The position numbers and the translations under genes were made by a program. A stretch of 64,000 nt of DNA from an uncultured Erythrobacter sp. (lineage in GTDB: Bacteria; Pseudomonadota; Alphaproteobacteria; Sphingomonadales; Sphingomonadaceae). Below are positions 16,856-25,627 of this stretch, one piece after another. The notes beneath the pieces are model-generated. The model was not told the DNA's origin, searched no databases, and was given only the letters and a program-made list of their open reading frames with translations. Location of the stretch: NCBI GenBank assembly GCA_947503275.1, contig CANNCZ010000001.1, forward strand, positions 868,001 through 932,000. The letters are read 5' to 3'. Within the stretch, counting starts at the first letter, position 1; every line of letters starts with the position of its first letter.

Positions 16856-18031
16856 TCAAGCACCGCGCGACGCCCAACTGCGTCCCGCCCAAACTGACAG
16901 GATTACAGTGCTTAAAGACACCCCTAGCAACAATGCGCATGTGCCCGCCCATCCGCTCCAATCATAGACTGCCGTGCCCAATAAGCTGCCAATCGCACCG
17001 CCTAGAAACATGATTACGATGTAAGTTGTGGTAAGGCGCGTGCGGATTGCTGGCTCTAACGCAAGGAAAGTCATACGACCGGTCACATCAACGCTAGGGC
17101 CGACAAAGTTCACGATTAAAAGCGGTATAAGAACGAGCCAAATGCTCCACCCCAAAGGATAAAACAGCATAACGCCGCATAATTGCACGGTAGCAGCAAT
17201 CACACGCGCACGCCGCGCTCCGACGAGGTCAGCCCAGCGACCAATGCGCGGCGTGGACAGAATGCTTATCGCAGAGATCCCTGCCAAGTACCCGACCGCA
17301 TCGACACCATATCCCATTGCATCACTGGTCAAATGCAATGCCAGCGCCAGCCATGTGGCTGTGAAAGAGGCAAAGTTGAGGCCCTGTATCACCGCGGAAA
17401 CCAGCATGTCGCGATGCGCGCGGGCGAGGGTGAAGACTGAGGCGAGCAGGGCGAGATAGTTTCCCTCAGGCCGTTTCGGCGCCGTCCTTTCGCTGCGCAT
17501 AACCATGGGAAGCGCCACCGTCACACTCGCCATAAATGCAAATGCCCACCAATAGACCGCTCGCCAGCCAAAGTTCTCCGCCACCACGCCCGCTCCGACA
17601 CGCGCGACCAATATGCCGAAGATCACGCCGGCGGTAAGCAATGCTGTGACCTGACCCAGGCGTTCTGGCGCAACCCGTTTCGAGGCAAAGGCGGGGATCA
17701 AATAGGGCGCGATGGTGACAAAGCCGAGCAGTGTCGACGCCAGCGTGAAAAGCACGAACCCCTTTGCCAGCGCCATGCCCAGCATGAAAACACACTGCGC
17801 GCAAACAAAGGCGATGCACAATGTCCGGTTCGAATATCGATCACCGAGTGGCAGCAGCAGCAATATGCCCAGCGCCAACGCCAATTGATTGAGTGCTGGG
17901 ACGATCCCGATCCGCGCATCGCTGACACCGAAACTCGCCGCTACTTCGCCGATTATGGGGTGGATGTAATATGCGTTGGCGGTGACGATTGCGACCGTCA
18001 CCGCCAATGCGTATTCCTGCCCCCGGCTCAA
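16856..18031 (-). CDS. MFS transporter, 12 membrane segments
   Basis: The 391-residue protein is hydrophobic throughout with about twelve helices and an MFS-like loop LGDRYSNRTLC after helix 2 (compare G-x-x-x-D-R-x-x-R-R). It resembles the drug/sugar efflux branch; the substrate is unknown. It lies directly downstream of a haloalkane dehalogenase on the same strand, so both are probably co-transcribed. The listed start is a TTG at 18031 with no good ribosome site. The frame is open further up to a CTG at 18067 that overlaps the dehalogenase stop (CTGA) and adds SETTPDKTPAF, a plausible N-terminus (see findings). Confidence 0.85.
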   Translation of the reverse strand: MSRGQEYALAVTVAIVTANAYYIHPIIGEVAASFGVSDARIGIVPALNQLALALGILLLLPLGDRYSNRTLCIAFVCAQCVFMLGMALAKGFVLFTLASTLLGFVTIAPYLIPAFASKRVAPERLGQVTALLTAGVIFGILVARVGAGVVAENFGWRAVYWWAFAFMASVTVALPMVMRSERTAPKRPEGNYLALLASVFTLARAHRDMLVSAVIQGLNFASFTATWLALALHLTSDAMGYGVDAVGYLAGISAISILSTPRIGRWADLVGARRARVIAATVQLCGVMLFYPLGWSIWLVLIPLLIVNFVGPSVDVTGRMTFLALEPAIRTRLTTTYIVIMFLGGAIGSLLGTAVYDWSGWAGTCALLLGVSLSTVILSVWAGRSWASRGA

Positions 18032-18063
18032 AAAAGCGGGGGTTTTATCAGGTGTTGTCTCGC

Positions 18064-18978
18064 TCAGAGAAAGCCCGCCGTCTTCGCGGTATCAATCACG
18101 CCTTGCGCGAGCTCAACAGGACGGTCTTCCTGGCAGAAATGCCCACAAGCGCTGAGCGAACTGTGCGGCAGACCCTTTGCGCCTGCAACACGCGCAGCCA
18201 TGGTGCCCGTCGCTGCGCCCAACACTTTGTCATCTTCACCAATGATCGTCAGAAATGGCTTTTCAAAGGTCGCCAATGACTTCCACGCCGCTTTGTTTTC
18301 GTCCACGCCTGGCTTGTCATCCTCGACAGGCACCAGTTGCGGGAAAGCGCGTGCACCTGCCTTATTCGGCTCATCGGGGAAGGGCGCATCGTATGCCGCG
18401 ACCACGTCGTCGGAAAGCTCGGTCGCGGTCGCGCCCTGCAATATATTCCCAATCTTGAATTCTGGAGAGCTTTTGGCGAATTCGCGCCAAGCCATGAAAG
18501 CGGGTGATGCTTTGCCGCCACCCTCTGGCAAGAAGGTGTTGCTAGCGACGACAAATGCGAATTTCTCAGGTTCTTCGCCCACCATGCGTAGGCCAAGCAA
18601 ACCTCCCCAATCCTGACAGAACAATCCCGCAGGCTCAGAGATTACGGTGTCGCGCCATTGCTTGAGCCACTTCACATGCCGGTCATAAGTATAGAATTCG
18701 ATGTCATCGGGTTTGTCGCTCTTACCGAACCCGATCAGGTCGGGTGCTAGGCATCGAAATCCCGCTTCAACCAGAGTCGGGATCATTTTGCGATAAAGGA
18801 AACTCCAGCTTGGCTCACCGTGAAAGAGCAGGACGGGCGGTGCGTCCTTTGGCCCCTCATCAACATAGTGCATGCGTCCCGTTTGCCCTTCGCCAAGATC
18901 AATATCGACCCAATTTTCAGCAAAGGGATAGTCGGGGATATCGGCAAATCGGGTGAGGTCGGCTTTCAGGACTTTCAT
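18064..18978 (-). CDS. Haloalkane dehalogenase, subfamily I (DhlA/DhmA-like)
   Basis: This is an alpha/beta hydrolase that replaces halogen by hydroxyl in haloalkanes. The 304-residue protein has HGEPSWSFLYRKM (oxyanion region), the nucleophile aspartate in FCQDWGG with the adjacent halide-binding Trp, a cap-domain AWREF that may give the second Trp, the acid in GEDDKVLG and the histidine in SACGHFCQED. The triad order and spacing fit subfamily I. The ATG at 18978 has GGAG at the right distance; a TTG at 18990 lacks one. Both ATG and GGAG lie in one arm of a perfect inverted repeat. The natural substrate cannot be read from sequence. Confidence 0.9.
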   Translation of the reverse strand: MKVLKADLTRFADIPDYPFAENWVDIDLGEGQTGRMHYVDEGPKDAPPVLLFHGEPSWSFLYRKMIPTLVEAGFRCLAPDLIGFGKSDKPDDIEFYTYDRHVKWLKQWRDTVISEPAGLFCQDWGGLLGLRMVGEEPEKFAFVVASNTFLPEGGGKASPAFMAWREFAKSSPEFKIGNILQGATATELSDDVVAAYDAPFPDEPNKAGARAFPQLVPVEDDKPGVDENKAAWKSLATFEKPFLTIIGEDDKVLGAATGTMAARVAGAKGLPHSSLSACGHFCQEDRPVELAQGVIDTAKTAGFL

Positions 18979-19051
18979 AGGGGGCTCCAATCATCTCTCG
19001 ATGAATAGGTAGCATAGAAAAACTCAAACCAAAGCCCCCTATGTATTCATC
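18976..19051 (-). promoter_or_regulatory. Two-way inverted repeats over the dehalogenase start codon (candidate RNA switch)
   Basis: The 77-base gap between mscS and the dehalogenase holds two competing pairings. CATAGGGGGCT at 18976-18986 (start codon and adjacent bases) pairs perfectly with AGCCCCCTATG at 19033-19043, 46 bases away. CTATGTATTCATC at 19039-19051 also pairs with GATGAATA (19000-19007) and CATAG (19013-19017) across a five-base bulge. As the two pairings share CTATG, only one can form at a time in the minus-strand RNA. One would hide the ATG and part of the ribosome site. Such an arrangement suggests translational control, but it could also be an operator palindrome. Confidence 0.55.
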
Positions 19052-19055
19052 TAAC

Positions 19056-19907
19056 CTAGGCTGGCTTGCCGACCGGCACGTCCTCTTTGAATGTGTGGGT
19101 GACATATGGGAACGGAATTTCGACGCCCGCATCATCCAATGCCCGTTTAATCGCTCTCACAACGTGGTCGCGGTTCATTATTGCATCTGTGCCCGACGAG
19201 GCTGCCCACCAGCGCACTACGAAATCAACCGAGCTGGAGTTGAATGTGTCGGCGAGGACTTGAATGTCCTTTTCTTTCGAAACGAGTTCTACGCTTTCAA
19301 CAGCGCCTCTGATCACCGCATCGGCTTCATCCAAATCGGTGTCATAGGAAACGCCGATGACCACTTCGAAACGCCGCTCGGGCTGGTCGGTGTACACCTT
19401 GACCGGATTTTTGAACAATTGCGCATTGGGTACGACGTGCAGCTCGCCCGAGAATGCACGGACATGCGTTTCGCGCAGGCTAATAAATTCGACTTTGCCG
19501 TGGATGTCGTCAGTGCGAATGACGTCGCCGATCTGCATCGTATCGCGCAGCATGATCATCACGCCAGCAAGGAAGTTTTCAAAAAACTCCTGAAAGGCAA
19601 GACCAACAGCCACTGCACCGATGCCCAATCCCGCGATCAGACCTGACGGGCTGAAGTTCGGGAATACGACGATAGCGGCGACCATGAAGCCTGTGACCCA
19701 GATTCCCAAGCGCACGACCGTTTCAATCAGGTTGCGCAGAGATGGTCGAAGCTCAGTCTTGCCGATAATGCGGGCACTGATGCTGGTCGCACCCTTAGCA
19801 AGGAGCCAAGTGATGGTCAGAATGACGGTTGCGATAACGATACCCGGCACAGCGGCAACAGCGCTTTCAGCCATGGCGTTGATTTGGTCGAATAGAGTTT
19901 GAAGCAT
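19056..19907 (-). CDS. mscS: Small-conductance mechanosensitive channel MscS
   Basis: MscS opens under membrane tension to release solutes on osmotic downshock. The 283-residue protein has three membrane helices (about 20-42, 60-85 and 92-115), the glycine/alanine-rich pore helix GLGIGAVAVGLAFQEFFENFLAG, then the beta domain with GDVIRTDDIHGKVEFISLRETHVR and VPNAQLFKNPV. Length is that of the E. coli protein. I chose the ATG at 19907, which has AGAAGGAAA upstream, and not the frame start at 20000. It faces the acyl-CoA dehydrogenase gene across 157 bases. Confidence 0.93.
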   Translation of the reverse strand: MLQTLFDQINAMAESAVAAVPGIVIATVILTITWLLAKGATSISARIIGKTELRPSLRNLIETVVRLGIWVTGFMVAAIVVFPNFSPSGLIAGLGIGAVAVGLAFQEFFENFLAGVMIMLRDTMQIGDVIRTDDIHGKVEFISLRETHVRAFSGELHVVPNAQLFKNPVKVYTDQPERRFEVVIGVSYDTDLDEADAVIRGAVESVELVSKEKDIQVLADTFNSSSVDFVVRWWAASSGTDAIMNRDHVVRAIKRALDDAGVEIPFPYVTHTFKEDVPVGKPA

Positions 19908-20064
19908 AATTGTTTTGCGGTTTCCTTCTTTTGTTGCCCAATGAACGTGGCCACCCAATTGTTCCGAGAAACTTGGGATCACCCGACGCGGATTATCCAA
20001 TCAGGCAGGTAGACTTGGCCCCACGGACAGGGCAATCAACCGGCTAACTAGGGGGACACGAAAC

Positions 20065-21228
20065 TTGAGCAGCCAAGAGAATGAAGAACTTGACGAAATC
20101 CGGCGCGCAGTGCGGGCATTATGCGATGATTTCCCCGGTGAATATTGGCGAGCAAAAGACGCCGTACGTGAATATCCGGGCGAATTTGTCGATGCACTGA
20201 CAAAAGCGGGATTCCTCGCCGCGCTGATCCCGCCAGAGTTTGGCGGTAGCGGGCTGAGCCTGGATGCGGCCTGTGTGATCATGGAGGAAATCCAGGCAAG
20301 CGGCTGCAATGGCAGCTCCGCCCATGCGCAAATGTATATCATGAACACTCTGCTCCGCTATGGGTCGGACGCGCAAAGGGCAGAATATCTTCCCAAAATT
20401 GCCGATGGCACTTTGCGGCTTCAAGCCTTTGGCGTCTCTGAACCCACCAGCGGGACCGATACGCTCAGCCTGAAAACGCGCGCGGTCAAAGACGGTGATG
20501 AATATGTCATCAGCGGCCAGAAAATCTGGACAAGTCGGGCGGAGCATTCCGACCTCATGTTGCTGCTCGCGCGGACAACTCCTCGTGAAGAAGTCCAGAA
20601 GAAGACAGAGGGGCTGTCGATCTTCCTCGTCGATATGCAGGCGGCACTGAAGAACGGCATGAGCGTCAAGCCCATTCGCACGATGATGAATCATTCCTCA
20701 TGCGAGGTGTTCTTCGATGATCTACGTATCCCGGCCAGCGCATTGGTTGGCGAGGAGGGGAAGGGCTTTCGCTACATCCTCTCGGGCATGAATGCAGAGC
20801 GTATCCTGATCGCGGCAGAGTGCATCGGCGATGCGAAGTGGTTCATCGAACAGGCGCGGACCTATGCCAGCGATCGCAACGTCTTCGCACGCCCCATTGG
20901 ACAAAACCAAGGTGTCCAGTTCCCCATCGCAAGGTCCTATGCCCAAATGTGCGCAGCCGAGTTGATGGTGCACCACGCCGCGCATGTTTACGATGAAGGC
21001 GGCAATCCAGGGGCAGAAGCGAACATGGCCAAACTGCTAGCATCCGAGGCAAGCTGGGCAGCAGCGGATATGTGTGTCCAAACGTTTGGCGGCTTTGGCT
21101 TTGCAGAGGAATACGATGTCGAGCGCAAATTCCGCGAAGCACGCCTTTATACCGTCGCGCCAATCTCAACCAATTTGATCCTGTCCTATCTGGCTGAGCA
21201 TGTTCTCGGGTTACCCCGCTCTTATTAG
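20065..21228 (+). CDS. Acyl-CoA dehydrogenase
   Basis: This is an FAD-linked dehydrogenase that puts the first double bond into acyl-CoAs. The 387-residue protein has the family N-terminal helical part, FGVSEPTSGTDTLSLKTRA and ISGQKIWTSRAEHSD (FAD-binding signature), then the C-terminal helical domain with QTFGGFGFAEEYDVERKFREAR, where the catalytic glutamate is expected. Chain length specificity cannot be read. The start is a TTG at 20065, seven bases after AGGGGGAC. It stands alone, with no electron-transfer flavoprotein nearby. Confidence 0.9.
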   Translation: MSSQENEELDEIRRAVRALCDDFPGEYWRAKDAVREYPGEFVDALTKAGFLAALIPPEFGGSGLSLDAACVIMEEIQASGCNGSSAHAQMYIMNTLLRYGSDAQRAEYLPKIADGTLRLQAFGVSEPTSGTDTLSLKTRAVKDGDEYVISGQKIWTSRAEHSDLMLLLARTTPREEVQKKTEGLSIFLVDMQAALKNGMSVKPIRTMMNHSSCEVFFDDLRIPASALVGEEGKGFRYILSGMNAERILIAAECIGDAKWFIEQARTYASDRNVFARPIGQNQGVQFPIARSYAQMCAAELMVHHAAHVYDEGGNPGAEANMAKLLASEASWAAADMCVQTFGGFGFAEEYDVERKFREARLYTVAPISTNLILSYLAEHVLGLPRSY

Positions 21229-21341
21229 GTAAGAACACTCATTTTTGCCGCTATTTGACCGAAATTCAGCGGTTTGACCGCATTTTCCTTGCGTCGCATG
21301 GTTAACTATGATTCTGTGACGGTGGGATAGGGAATTCGATA

Positions 21342-21641
21342 ATGCATAAGCCACCTCGGGATCATATGAAGCAGGCGCTTGCGCTAACGCTGCTCGTCGT
21401 CCTGACGATTGCGTCGATTGCTGGCCCAACCGGTTTGCTTGCATGGGCAGAGAATGGCGAAGCGCTTGAACAACGCGAAGCGCGCATTGCCGTGTTGACC
21501 GAAGAACGTGACGCATTGAAAAACCGAGTGGAACTGCTCGATCCCACCGGCGCCGATCCCGATTTGGTGAGCGAGCTGGTTCGTGAAGATTTGGGTGTGC
21601 TCCACCCTGACGAAATCGTGATTACACTCGAAGACGAGTAA
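21342..21641 (+). CDS. ftsB: Septum formation initiator family protein (FtsB/DivIC-like)
   Basis: This is a small bitopic division protein. The 99-residue product has one membrane helix (about residues 12-34), then a short coiled coil (EQREARIAVLTEERDALKNRVELL) and a C-terminal PDLVSELVREDLGVLHPDEIVI segment, as in FtsB/DivIC, which links FtsL and FtsQ at the divisome. An ATG at 21366 would give a slightly shorter start. It lies before pdhA, as in many alphaproteobacteria. The 167-base gap that follows holds a CCGCTAGCGG palindrome just after the stop and presumably the pdh promoter. Confidence 0.88.
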   Translation: MHKPPRDHMKQALALTLLVVLTIASIAGPTGLLAWAENGEALEQREARIAVLTEERDALKNRVELLDPTGADPDLVSELVREDLGVLHPDEIVITLEDE

Positions 21642-21808
21642 CCGCTAGCGGCCTGCATTGCTGCAAAATTCTCCTATTTGGTAATTCCACTTGAACAACG
21701 TTGGTTGACGTTGCGTAACGCGTAATTGCACGCCTATAGGGGGTGCGCGAAAGGTCGTGCGTTCCCTCCTCCCCGGCCAGCGCACACATGTAAGAGAAGG
21801 ACCCTATT

Positions 21809-22930
21809 TTGGCGAAGAAACCTGCGGCCAGTAAAGCGCCTGCGAAGAGCACGGCGCGTTCACGAACGAAGGCGAAATCGCCTCACACGGCAGCACCTTC
21901 TGACGATCCCGATTTCATCCTACACTCGCTTCAGGAAGAGTTTGAAGCAGCAAAGAGCTTTGCTGCTAGCGATGAGCAATTGATGGAGTTTTACCGTCAA
22001 ATGCTGCTCATCCGGCGTTTTGAAGAGAAAGCGGGCCAGCTTTATGGCCTCGGCCTGATTGGCGGTTTCTGCCACCTGTATATCGGTCAGGAAGCGGTTG
22101 CGATTGGCCTGCAATCCGCGCTCGATAACGATAAAGACAGCGTGATCACCGGCTATCGCGATCACGGCCACATGCTCGCCTATGGTATTGATCCCAAAGT
22201 TATCATGGCTGAATTAACCGGTCGCGAAGCGGGGATTTCAAAGGGCAAGGGCGGCTCGATGCATATGTTCAGCACTGAGCATAAATTTTATGGTGGCCAC
22301 GGCATTGTGGGTGCGCAGGTTGCTTTGGGCGGAGGACTGGCTCTGGCTCATCAATACAACGATGATGGAGGATTATGCCTCGCCTATTTCGGCGACGGTG
22401 CAGCGAACCAGGGACAGGTCTATGAGACCTTCAATATGGCCGCATTGTGGAACCTTCCCATCGTCTTTGTGGTGGAGGACAACCAATACGCCATGGGCAC
22501 CGCCAGCGCGCGGTCGTCGGCGGAAACCCGCTTTTACCGCCGTGGCACTGCGTTCCGCATTCCGGGTATGGAAGTGAACGGCATGGACGTGCTCGAGGTG
22601 CGCGCCGCGGCAGAGGTTGCCTTCAAACATGTGCGCGATGGCAAGGGGCCTGTTCTGATGGAGCTCAACACCTATCGCTATCGCGGGCATTCAATGTCCG
22701 ACCCCGCGAAATACCGCACTCGTGATGAGGTGCAGGAACAACGCGACAATCATGATCCGATTGAACGGATGAAAGCGGTGCTGATAGAGGCAGGCCATGA
22801 TGAAGCGGATTTGAAAGCCATCGATAAAGACATTCGCAAGGTCGTGGCCGAAGCGGCAGACTTTGCCGAAAGCTCTCCTGAACCGGGCCCAAGTGAACTC
22901 TACACCGAAGTTTTGGTGGAGGAGTATTGA
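21809..22930 (+). CDS. pdhA: Pyruvate dehydrogenase E1 component, alpha subunit
   Basis: PdhA, with PdhB, decarboxylates pyruvate using thiamine diphosphate and loads the acetyl group onto lipoyl domains. After a basic, Ala/Lys-rich N-terminus (about 35 residues), the 373-residue protein shows YRDHGHMLAYG, the TPP/magnesium motif GDGAANQGQVYETFNMAALW with VEDNQYAMGT, and the YRGHSMSDPAKYRTRDE loop. The start is a TTG at 21809 with GAGAAGGA just upstream. It precedes pdhB by three bases. Confidence 0.95.
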   Translation: MAKKPAASKAPAKSTARSRTKAKSPHTAAPSDDPDFILHSLQEEFEAAKSFAASDEQLMEFYRQMLLIRRFEEKAGQLYGLGLIGGFCHLYIGQEAVAIGLQSALDNDKDSVITGYRDHGHMLAYGIDPKVIMAELTGREAGISKGKGGSMHMFSTEHKFYGGHGIVGAQVALGGGLALAHQYNDDGGLCLAYFGDGAANQGQVYETFNMAALWNLPIVFVVEDNQYAMGTASARSSAETRFYRRGTAFRIPGMEVNGMDVLEVRAAAEVAFKHVRDGKGPVLMELNTYRYRGHSMSDPAKYRTRDEVQEQRDNHDPIERMKAVLIEAGHDEADLKAIDKDIRKVVAEAADFAESSPEPGPSELYTEVLVEEY

Positions 22931-22933
22931 GCC

Positions 22934-24289
22934 ATGGCAATTGAACTGAAAATGCCCGCCCTTTCCCCAACAATGGAAGAGGGCACACTCGCCAAGTGGC
23001 TGAAATCCGAGGGCGATACGATTGAACCGGGCGATATCATCGCTGAGATCGAAACCGACAAGGCGACAATGGAATTCGAAGCCATTGACGAAGGTGTGCT
23101 CACAAAAATCCTCGTCGCAGAAGGTTCGGAGAATGTCGCGGTTGGCACCGTGATTGCGCAACTCGAAGGGGAAGGGGAGGAGAGCGCTCCTGCTCCGACC
23201 CCTGCTCCTGAGCCTGCGGCAGAAGCATCACCCGCGCCCGCGCCAGTTGCGGAAAAGCCTGCTGCATCTTCACCCGCCAGCGATCCTGAAATCCCCGCTG
23301 GAACCAGCCTCACCCAAGTCACCGTGCGCGAAGCATTGCGCGATGCGATGGCTGAGGAGATGCGCGCTGACCCGCGTGTCTTCGTAATGGGCGAGGAGGT
23401 CGCTGAATATCAGGGCGCCTACAAAGTCACTCAAGGTTTGCTCGACGAATTCGGTCCAAAACGTGTGATCGATACGCCGATCACAGAGTATGGTTTTGCC
23501 GGAATCGGGAGTGGCGCAGCGATGGGTGGGTTGCGCCCGATTGTTGAGTTTATGACTTTTAACTTCGCCATGCAGGCCATTGATCACATTATCAATTCGG
23601 CTGCGAAGACCAATTATATGAGTGGCGGCCAAATGCGCTGTCCTATCGTCTTTCGCGGACCCAATGGCGCGGCGAGCCGTGTCGGCGCACAACACAGCCA
23701 AAATTACGGCCCATGGTATGCCAGCGTCCCCGGTCTGATCGTCATCGCACCCTATGACAGTTCCGATGCCAAAGGCCTGATGAAGGCCGCGATCCGATCA
23801 CAAGATCCGGTTGTGTTCCTCGAAAATGAGCTGGTCTATGGCCGCAGCTTCGATGTGCCTGATGTCAACGATCATGTTCTGCCCATAGGCAAGGCACGCA
23901 TTGTGCGGGAAGGTAATGATGCAACCATAGTTACCTATTCCATAGGCGTTGGTCTGGCACTGGAGGCAGCGGAAGCCTTAGCACAAGACGGAATCGATGC
24001 CGAAGTGATCGACCTTCGCACTCTGCGTCCCCTGGACAAAGAGACGGTGCTCAAGAGCCTAGCCAAAACGAACCGACTGGTTGTTGCCGAAGAAGGCTGG
24101 CCCACATGCTCCATCGCCAGTGAGATCATCTCAATCTGTATGGAAGAGGGCTTTGACGACCTCGATGCGCCGGTCATGCGGGTCTGCAACGAGGACGTAC
24201 CACTACCTTATGCAGCAAACTTAGAAAAGCTTGCTCTGATTGATGCTCCGCGCATTGTCGAAGCGGTCAAAAAGGTCTGCTACGTTTAA
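22934..24289 (+). CDS. pdhB: Pyruvate dehydrogenase E1 component, beta subunit, with N-terminal lipoyl domain
   Basis: The 451-residue protein joins a lipoyl domain (residues about 1-80, lipoylated lysine in [11 protein letters not shown]) through an Ala/Pro-rich linker (about 82-118) to the E1 beta part ([60 protein letters not shown]). A lipoyl domain on E1 beta is known in alphaproteobacteria, where E2 alone carries it elsewhere. It follows pdhA by three bases. The E2 gene is not in view; a possible E3 (lpdA) lies at the right edge, 38 kb away. Confidence 0.95.
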   Translation: MAIELKMPALSPTMEEGTLAKWLKSEGDTIEPGDIIAEIETDKATMEFEAIDEGVLTKILVAEGSENVAVGTVIAQLEGEGEESAPAPTPAPEPAAEASPAPAPVAEKPAASSPASDPEIPAGTSLTQVTVREALRDAMAEEMRADPRVFVMGEEVAEYQGAYKVTQGLLDEFGPKRVIDTPITEYGFAGIGSGAAMGGLRPIVEFMTFNFAMQAIDHIINSAAKTNYMSGGQMRCPIVFRGPNGAASRVGAQHSQNYGPWYASVPGLIVIAPYDSSDAKGLMKAAIRSQDPVVFLENELVYGRSFDVPDVNDHVLPIGKARIVREGNDATIVTYSIGVGLALEAAEALAQDGIDAEVIDLRTLRPLDKETVLKSLAKTNRLVVAEEGWPTCSIASEIISICMEEGFDDLDAPVMRVCNEDVPLPYAANLEKLALIDAPRIVEAVKKVCYV

Positions 24290-24301
24290 GAAATGGAAGG
24301 G

Positions 24302-24330
24302 GAGGGCGCTGCAACGGCGCCCTCTTCGCC
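24302..24330. terminator. Hairpin between convergent pdhB and tad genes
   Basis: GAGGGCGC (24302-24309) and GCGCCCTC (24317-24324) form a perfect eight-pair stem with a seven-base loop, between the stops of pdhB and the leftward tad set. Only a short T-containing tail follows on the plus strand, so termination may be imperfect; it is symmetric and could serve both directions. Confidence 0.55.
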
Positions 24331-24335
24331 CTTAC

Positions 24336-25028
24336 TTAGGTCGCGCGGTCTTTTTGGAACACATCGCAAGCTGAAACCGGGTCAGGCGGGGTTTTGTTGT
24401 AGAGCCCTGTCAAATCGCGAGCATCGCGAATGTTAAATGCGGCGGTATACTCAATCTCTGTATCGCCAAAAAAATCAACCGGCGTGATCGGCTCATAGGT
24501 GTAGGACACTTCGACAAAGATCACCGCAGTGCCCGCGCTGGACGTGATGATGTTGCCGGGCTCGCCCATTCCAGCAAATGATGTGCCGCTAGAGCCTGTG
24601 CCTTCGGTGCCGTATTTGCCGGTATAATTCTTGGCCCCGCGACACCGCTGCCACGCGATCCACTGTCCGCCATCGGCATTCTGCTGAAGGCTGGAAATGA
24701 CGACGCGGCCTTGACCGTAAATGTCGAACGGATCGCCCAGTTTCTCACCACCAATCAGCGATTCGTTGATGTCGCCCTCATATACCTTACGTGCGGTCAA
24801 CACATCGGTTTCGCCCACACGGCTAGCATTATCCGCCACCTGCATGGCAAGCTGACTCATCTGCATGTGCGTGATCGTGAAGTTTGCAGTTTCCGTTCCA
24901 AGCAGGCCCAAAGCAAGCACGATCGGGGCAGAAAAGGCGAATTCGACCATCGCAACACCGGAAGTGTTGGATTTAAGGCCGGCGAGCGCGCGCCGAGCAC
25001 GCGAAAAGCGAGGGCGGGGGTTCATCAT
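24336..25028 (-). CDS. TadE-like pseudopilin (second of two)
   Basis: The 230-residue protein begins with a basic stretch and then NTSGVAMVEFAFSAPIVLALGLL at about residues 21-43, a prepilin-like cleavage site (Gly before VAMVE, with the invariant Glu) fused to a hydrophobic helix. This is the TadE/TadG signature. The rest is predicted extracytoplasmic, with two cysteines in the final third. It overlaps the upstream tadE by four bases (ATGA) and ends at the hairpin shared with pdhB. It is probably a minor pseudopilin of a Flp/Tad system whose core genes lie elsewhere. Confidence 0.8.
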   Translation of the reverse strand: MMNPRPRFSRARRALAGLKSNTSGVAMVEFAFSAPIVLALGLLGTETANFTITHMQMSQLAMQVADNASRVGETDVLTARKVYEGDINESLIGGEKLGDPFDIYGQGRVVISSLQQNADGGQWIAWQRCRGAKNYTGKYGTEGTGSSGTSFAGMGEPGNIITSSAGTAVIFVEVSYTYEPITPVDFFGDTEIEYTAAFNIRDARDLTGLYNKTPPDPVSACDVFQKDRAT

Positions 25029-25627
25029 GTACAGTTTCCTGTTTCGGTAGAGCGATCCTGCTCATCAAATGGTTGGTTGCGAAGCACAGTCGAAGCGCGC
25101 ACTTCGACGTTCTCTGGCAAGCCGGCCAAACCCGCCATTGGGAAGAGGCGGGGGTATGTCACAACGGCGGTATAGAGCACCGCATCACGAGCGCCGCCGA
25201 TGCCGGAAGTACCGCGATTGGAATCCCACTGGCCATTACCGTTTGCATCAACATACACTTCGTTGTTGTTGCAAATGCCGTCCAATGTGCCTTCGTCCGT
25301 CCACTCTTCTGCTTCGCCGATGTCGCTAAAGTCAAAGTGCGAAAGTTTCTCGAGCGTTACAGTCGCTGAATCAGGTACAACATTCTGCACCTGATCGATA
25401 ACCGCCTGATCGATGTCATCCTGCCTGCTACCCGCGCTTTCCAGCGTCAGGTCGCGGCCTGATTTCTGCATCGCACCGTTCACCAAAGCGGACGTGTATT
25501 GCGAATGCGCCATATCGAAAATGCCCATCACCATCAGGATCAGAACCGGAGCGACGAAACCAAATTCGGTCAGTGTCGCCCCGTTCTCGTCGCGGCGAAT
25601 GCGTTTGAGGAAGCCTGTGCCGATCAT
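25025..25627 (-). CDS. tadE: TadE-like pseudopilin (first of two)
   Basis: The 200-residue protein has RRDENGATLTEFGFVAPVLILM at about residues 11-32: a Gly followed by ATLTE and a hydrophobic helix, as cleaved by Tad prepilin peptidases. The C-terminal part is secreted-like, rich in Asp, Asn and Gly, with several cysteines. It overlaps the genes on both sides by four bases, so the three tad genes form one translational unit. Family assignment is firm; the exact role (minor pilin or assembly factor) is not. Confidence 0.82.
   Translation of the reverse strand: MIGTGFLKRIRRDENGATLTEFGFVAPVLILMVMGIFDMAHSQYTSALVNGAMQKSGRDLTLESAGSRQDDIDQAVIDQVQNVVPDSATVTLEKLSHFDFSDIGEAEEWTDEGTLDGICNNNEVYVDANGNGQWDSNRGTSGIGGARDAVLYTAVVTYPRLFPMAGLAGLPENVEVRASTVLRNQPFDEQDRSTETGNCT

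Noticed and set aside
19041..19646. 201-codon plus-strand frame opposite mscS starting in the inverted repeat
   Set aside because: Antisense to a clear MscS gene; the start sits in the repeat only because the repeat contains CTATG.
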